This document shows, piece by piece, positions 61,698-64,000 of a stretch of DNA of 64,000 bases (the stretch's first letter is position 1; each line of letters opens with the position of its first letter). This DNA is from a bacterium (lineage in GTDB: Bacteria; Sumerlaeota; Sumerlaeia; SLMS01; JAHLLQ01). The stretch lies in assembly GCA_020444065.1 (NCBI GenBank), contig JAHLLQ010000005.1:186001-250000 (forward strand). Direction: 5' to 3'. Position numbers and translations under genes: made by a program. The notes beneath the pieces were generated by a model. The model did no database searches. It saw only the letters and a program-made list of their open reading frames with translations, and was not told where the DNA came from.

Positions 61698-61871
61698 CTC
61701 CCGGTTTTTCCTTTCTGTCGCCGCGCCCCACGACACTTCCTGCCCGAGCGCGGACCCATAGTGTCCATCTGATGACTCAACCGAGCACGATCCCCATCAC
61801 CCCCGGGGAAGTAAAGAGAAAAACCCCGCGGAGAGACCGAACGTCGTGCGCTACGAGATAGCCGAGCGGGA

Positions 61872-63104
61872 TTAGCGGGTCACCCAATAGGAAGACGGCG
61901 GGGGAGCCTCGATATTGATCTTCTCGACACCTGTGTAGTCGATCGCCTGCGTGCCGGGCGCGGTTACCTTGCCGCTACCGTATTGCGGCAGATCTCCCCA
62001 GGGGCGCACGAAGAGCGTATCCAGGGTTCCTATCGAGCCATCGATGTCGTAAGAGACCTGGGGGCTGAGATCGACGTGGATCGTGTCGTCCCCTTCCCGA
62101 CTGTCGATATTGACGACCTGGAGCCCCTGGAATTCGGGCGTCTGGATGTCGATGTCATCGGAATCGGCGCCACTGAAGATGCCCAACGCCCGCACGTCGA
62201 TGAAGTCAATGCCGCCCGTCGTGGAGCCGCTCAGTGCCACGTTGTAATACGACGTGCCCGGCGTGCCGACCACGTTGACTGGGTCCTTCAAGGAGGAGAG
62301 GTCGATGATCGCATTCACCGGCGCGGCGGTGGCGCCGTCGATTGTGTCGTTGCCGTCGCCCGGCTCGTACCGCACATCCACGCGACCGATCGCCGGACTC
62401 AAATCCATCGTATCGTCATCCGGTCCGCCCCAGATCGTGACGCGGTCCGCGGAGAAAGTGCCGCTGCTGCTGACGCCGATCAGGTCCGTGCCGCCGAGCC
62501 CCATCGCCACGACGCGTTCGACGTTTAGCCCAACACATGTCGTGTCCAGAAAGCGCGAGACCGTTGGCGAGCCATCGAACCCGGAGTCAACCAGCAGGAG
62601 GTCGCCGTCTTCCGTGCCGAAGACAACCATCTCGTCGGCCTGCCCGCCCTGGCCATCGAAGTTGTTCGACCCGTCGCCCGGCCAGATTTCGATGCGATCG
62701 TTGCCGGGGCCACCATCGATATCGTCCGTGCCTGGGCCGGGAAGGATCGTGTCACCGAAGCTGCTGCCGATAATGATGTCGCTTCCGATGCTGCCTTCGA
62801 TGCGGACCAGGAGGCCGGAGTTGAACGCCGGCGTCGCGACTGCGGAGAGATCGATCGTATTCACCGCATCGTCGCCAATCACGGTGATCGCGTTGACCGC
62901 GGCCGTATTGAGCTCCGACCCGAGCGGATCGCTGCCGTTGACTTTCAGAACACCGGCGTCATCGGTGATCGTCACCGAATCGCCGGCCGTCGTCTCGACG
63001 GTCAGCGCATCGACCAAGAGACTTGAAGTGACCGCGGCCGGCAACGGTGCCGCCAGGGCAGCCAGGACACCGGAGACAGAGAGTACAGTTCGCACAGATC
63101 GCAT
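61872..63104 (-). CDS. Secreted RTX-like repeat protein of unknown function
   Basis: A 410-residue protein with a signal peptide (VRTVLSVSGVLAALAAPLPAAV). The rest is rich in Asp, Gly, Thr and Ser with few aromatic residues; the middle holds a set of GxDxIxGxxGxD-like units (SIGSDIIIGSSFGDTI, GGPGNDRIEI, GGPDDDTMDL, EPGDGNDTIDG), resembling RTX/hemolysin-type calcium-binding repeats. A stretch near the C-terminus (SREGDDTIHVDLS) repeats the pattern. No sorting motif is seen. ATG at 63104 gives the signal peptide; the longer frame to 63161 does not. Confidence 0.78.
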   Translation of the reverse strand: MRSVRTVLSVSGVLAALAAPLPAAVTSSLLVDALTVETTAGDSVTITDDAGVLKVNGSDPLGSELNTAAVNAITVIGDDAVNTIDLSAVATPAFNSGLLVRIEGSIGSDIIIGSSFGDTILPGPGTDDIDGGPGNDRIEIWPGDGSNNFDGQGGQADEMVVFGTEDGDLLLVDSGFDGSPTVSRFLDTTCVGLNVERVVAMGLGGTDLIGVSSSGTFSADRVTIWGGPDDDTMDLSPAIGRVDVRYEPGDGNDTIDGATAAPVNAIIDLSSLKDPVNVVGTPGTSYYNVALSGSTTGGIDFIDVRALGIFSGADSDDIDIQTPEFQGLQVVNIDSREGDDTIHVDLSPQVSYDIDGSIGTLDTLFVRPWGDLPQYGSGKVTAPGTQAIDYTGVEKINIEAPPPSSYWVTR

Positions 63105-63171
63105 GAAACAGAAGGCCTTTCTCGCCTGGGAGGCAGGAGCAAATCGGAGGGATTGTAACATAAGCGCAACC

Positions 63172-63474
63172 GTGGAAGATCGCGACTTACGCTCGCAATC
63201 GAAATCCGCCTGTGACTTGGAGGCCCTTCTTGGAATCTGCAGGAACCAGTATGCGCCCTACGAGATCATCCACGGCGCAAGTTATGGCAAGTTGCTCAAA
63301 CTGAAGGACTGGCTCCTCGATGGTCTCCCAGATCACGTTGCTGCGGGTGAACAGGCAGCACAGAGATTCCGCGCCGATCAACTGGACGAAATTCTCCCCG
63401 CGGCCTGGGCGAATGACGAATTCCTGGGGCTGATTCGAGCGATCGAGTTCAATCTCGACAAGTTGCAGGACTGA
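63172..63474 (+). CDS. Possible small hypothetical protein
   Basis: About 100 residues starting at GTG 63172 (EDRDLRSQSKSACDLEALL, then an amphipathic-looking helical remainder ending IEFNLDKLQD). The composition is that of a real soluble protein and the frame is longer than the chance level for this spot. The RBS (GGAGGG at about 63146) is too far for a strong start. The ORF on the opposite strand (63187-63492) competes. No family is recognised. Confidence 0.4.
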   Translation: MEDRDLRSQSKSACDLEALLGICRNQYAPYEIIHGASYGKLLKLKDWLLDGLPDHVAAGEQAAQRFRADQLDEILPAAWANDEFLGLIRAIEFNLDKLQD

Positions 63475-63554
63475 TCCCCCTTCCCCTTGCATTCAGAGCC
63501 GCGCCAACCTAGCACACGGCCAACGACCGATCCCCGTTCGCAGGAGCCCCGCCG

Positions 63555-64000
63555 TTGGTTGCCCTCCCTGAAGCCGCCCCCAGTCCCTTTGTGTCCGCCC
63601 CACCCGCGATTCGCCTGACCAAGGCGTTTGCGACTCCGATGAAGAACACGGTCGCGACCGCGCGGACGTGCTATTCCGGGCGCGGAATTATCTCGGACGA
63701 CGAGGTGGGGGAGCGCGAGCGATTCGGTCCGCTCGCCCAATCGATCTACGAGGCCGGGCACCACACGACGTTCCAGCACGCCAACTTTCAGTTCGCCATC
63801 GCGAATGTTTCACGCCAGTTTATCTGGTCCTTCCTGCACGCGCACCCATTCTACAACTCGGAGCAGGTTTCGCAGCGCTACGTCACGGTGAAGCCGGACA
63901 CGATCTCGGTGCCGGTGCTGGATGGCCCGGCTGCGGCCTTGTACCGCGAGATCGCCGACATGCAGTTCGCGGCCTATCAGAAGTTGTGCGAGATGCTCTC
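63555..64000 (+). CDS. thyX: Divergent FAD-dependent thymidylate synthase-like protein (3' partial)
   Basis: The frame runs off the window end. It reads RLTKAFATPMKNTVATARTCYSG (first 20 as pattern), then GHHTTFQHANFQF, SRQF and NSEQVSQRYV. This is the ThyX pattern of a SAR-CY start, GHxSxxEHxxFxF and S-x-N-E-x-S-x-RY. The hallmark RHR of the ThyX motif is not seen: the equivalent place reads FLHAHPFYNSEQVSQRY. A TTG at 63555 with AGGAG eight bases upstream gives the longest reading; the upstream region lacks ThyX sequence, so the start may be further in. Whether it is an active ThyX or a relative of changed function is unclear. Confidence 0.72.
   Translation, partial: MVALPEAAPSPFVSAPPAIRLTKAFATPMKNTVATARTCYSGRGIISDDEVGERERFGPLAQSIYEAGHHTTFQHANFQFAIANVSRQFIWSFLHAHPFYNSEQVSQRYVTVKPDTISVPVLDGPAAALYREIADMQFAAYQKLCEML

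Noticed and set aside
62254-63171. The plus-strand ORF starting at 62254
   Set aside because: Most of it is antisense to the RTX-like gene; only the part after 63172 is a possible gene.

Overview
The window is a GC-rich chromosomal segment of a Gram-negative bacterium. An outer membrane is indicated by LpxK (lipid A synthesis), a secretin, lipobox signal peptides and a Tat-exported MsrP. Several traits recall the PVC superphylum and uncultivated relatives such as Sumerlaeota or Hydrogenedentota: a Hanks-type kinase with DWG in place of DFG fused to TPRs, a prepilin-type protein ending in a DPTNGTVS-like tail, very long secreted proteins with Pro-Thr linkers, and CarD, DUF1385 and DCC proteins. 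This placement is an inference from gene content; no rRNA, tRNA, CRISPR array, IS element or phage gene was seen.

Layout. 1-5000: the end of a secreted protein with a dockerin-like tail, then fmt, a DUF1385 membrane protein and a DCC oxidoreductase, then a short ModE-type regulator, a ModE-box-like palindrome and modB without modA or modC. 5000-11300: an unusual long acyl-CoA dehydrogenase, ETF-quinone oxidoreductase, etfB and etfA, forming an electron chain from acyl-CoA to quinone. 11300-17000: MscS channel, PHP phosphoesterase, glycosyltransferase, PhoD-like lipoprotein and MsrP. 17000-22000: a pseudopilin-like protein, a secreted CBM9-like protein and a cytoplasmic GH13 enzyme. 22300-26900: signal peptidase I with an FG-GAP-like insertion, a methyltransferase, a GNAT/FemAB-like protein, dCTP deaminase and a PAP2 enzyme. 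26900-35500: kinase-TPR protein, a large secreted unknown, a lipoprotein and a sodium:solute symporter.

35636-47737 is one reading frame for a secreted protein of about 4033 residues. It holds two GH57-like domains, one GH13 domain, eight CBM25-type starch-binding modules on Pro-Thr linkers, a CBM9-like module that appears to split an Ig-like domain, a cohesin-like domain and a C-terminal dockerin. The dockerin tail is clearly related to the tail of the protein at the left edge of the window. A cohesin-like and a dockerin domain in one starch-degrading polypeptide, with a matching tail on a second protein, suggest a cell-surface or self-assembling amylolytic complex. This is the best candidate for a new system here.

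47800-63500: recO, a membrane-anchored HELGH peptidase-like protein, CarD with a very acidic tail, rsfS and yqeK, a secretin, lpxK, a cardiolipin synthase, an aldo/keto reductase, a three-gene molybdenum hydroxylase operon, and an RTX-like secreted protein. The right edge is cut inside a divergent ThyX. Three molybdenum-linked loci (ModE/ModB, MsrP, hydroxylase) occur in one window.
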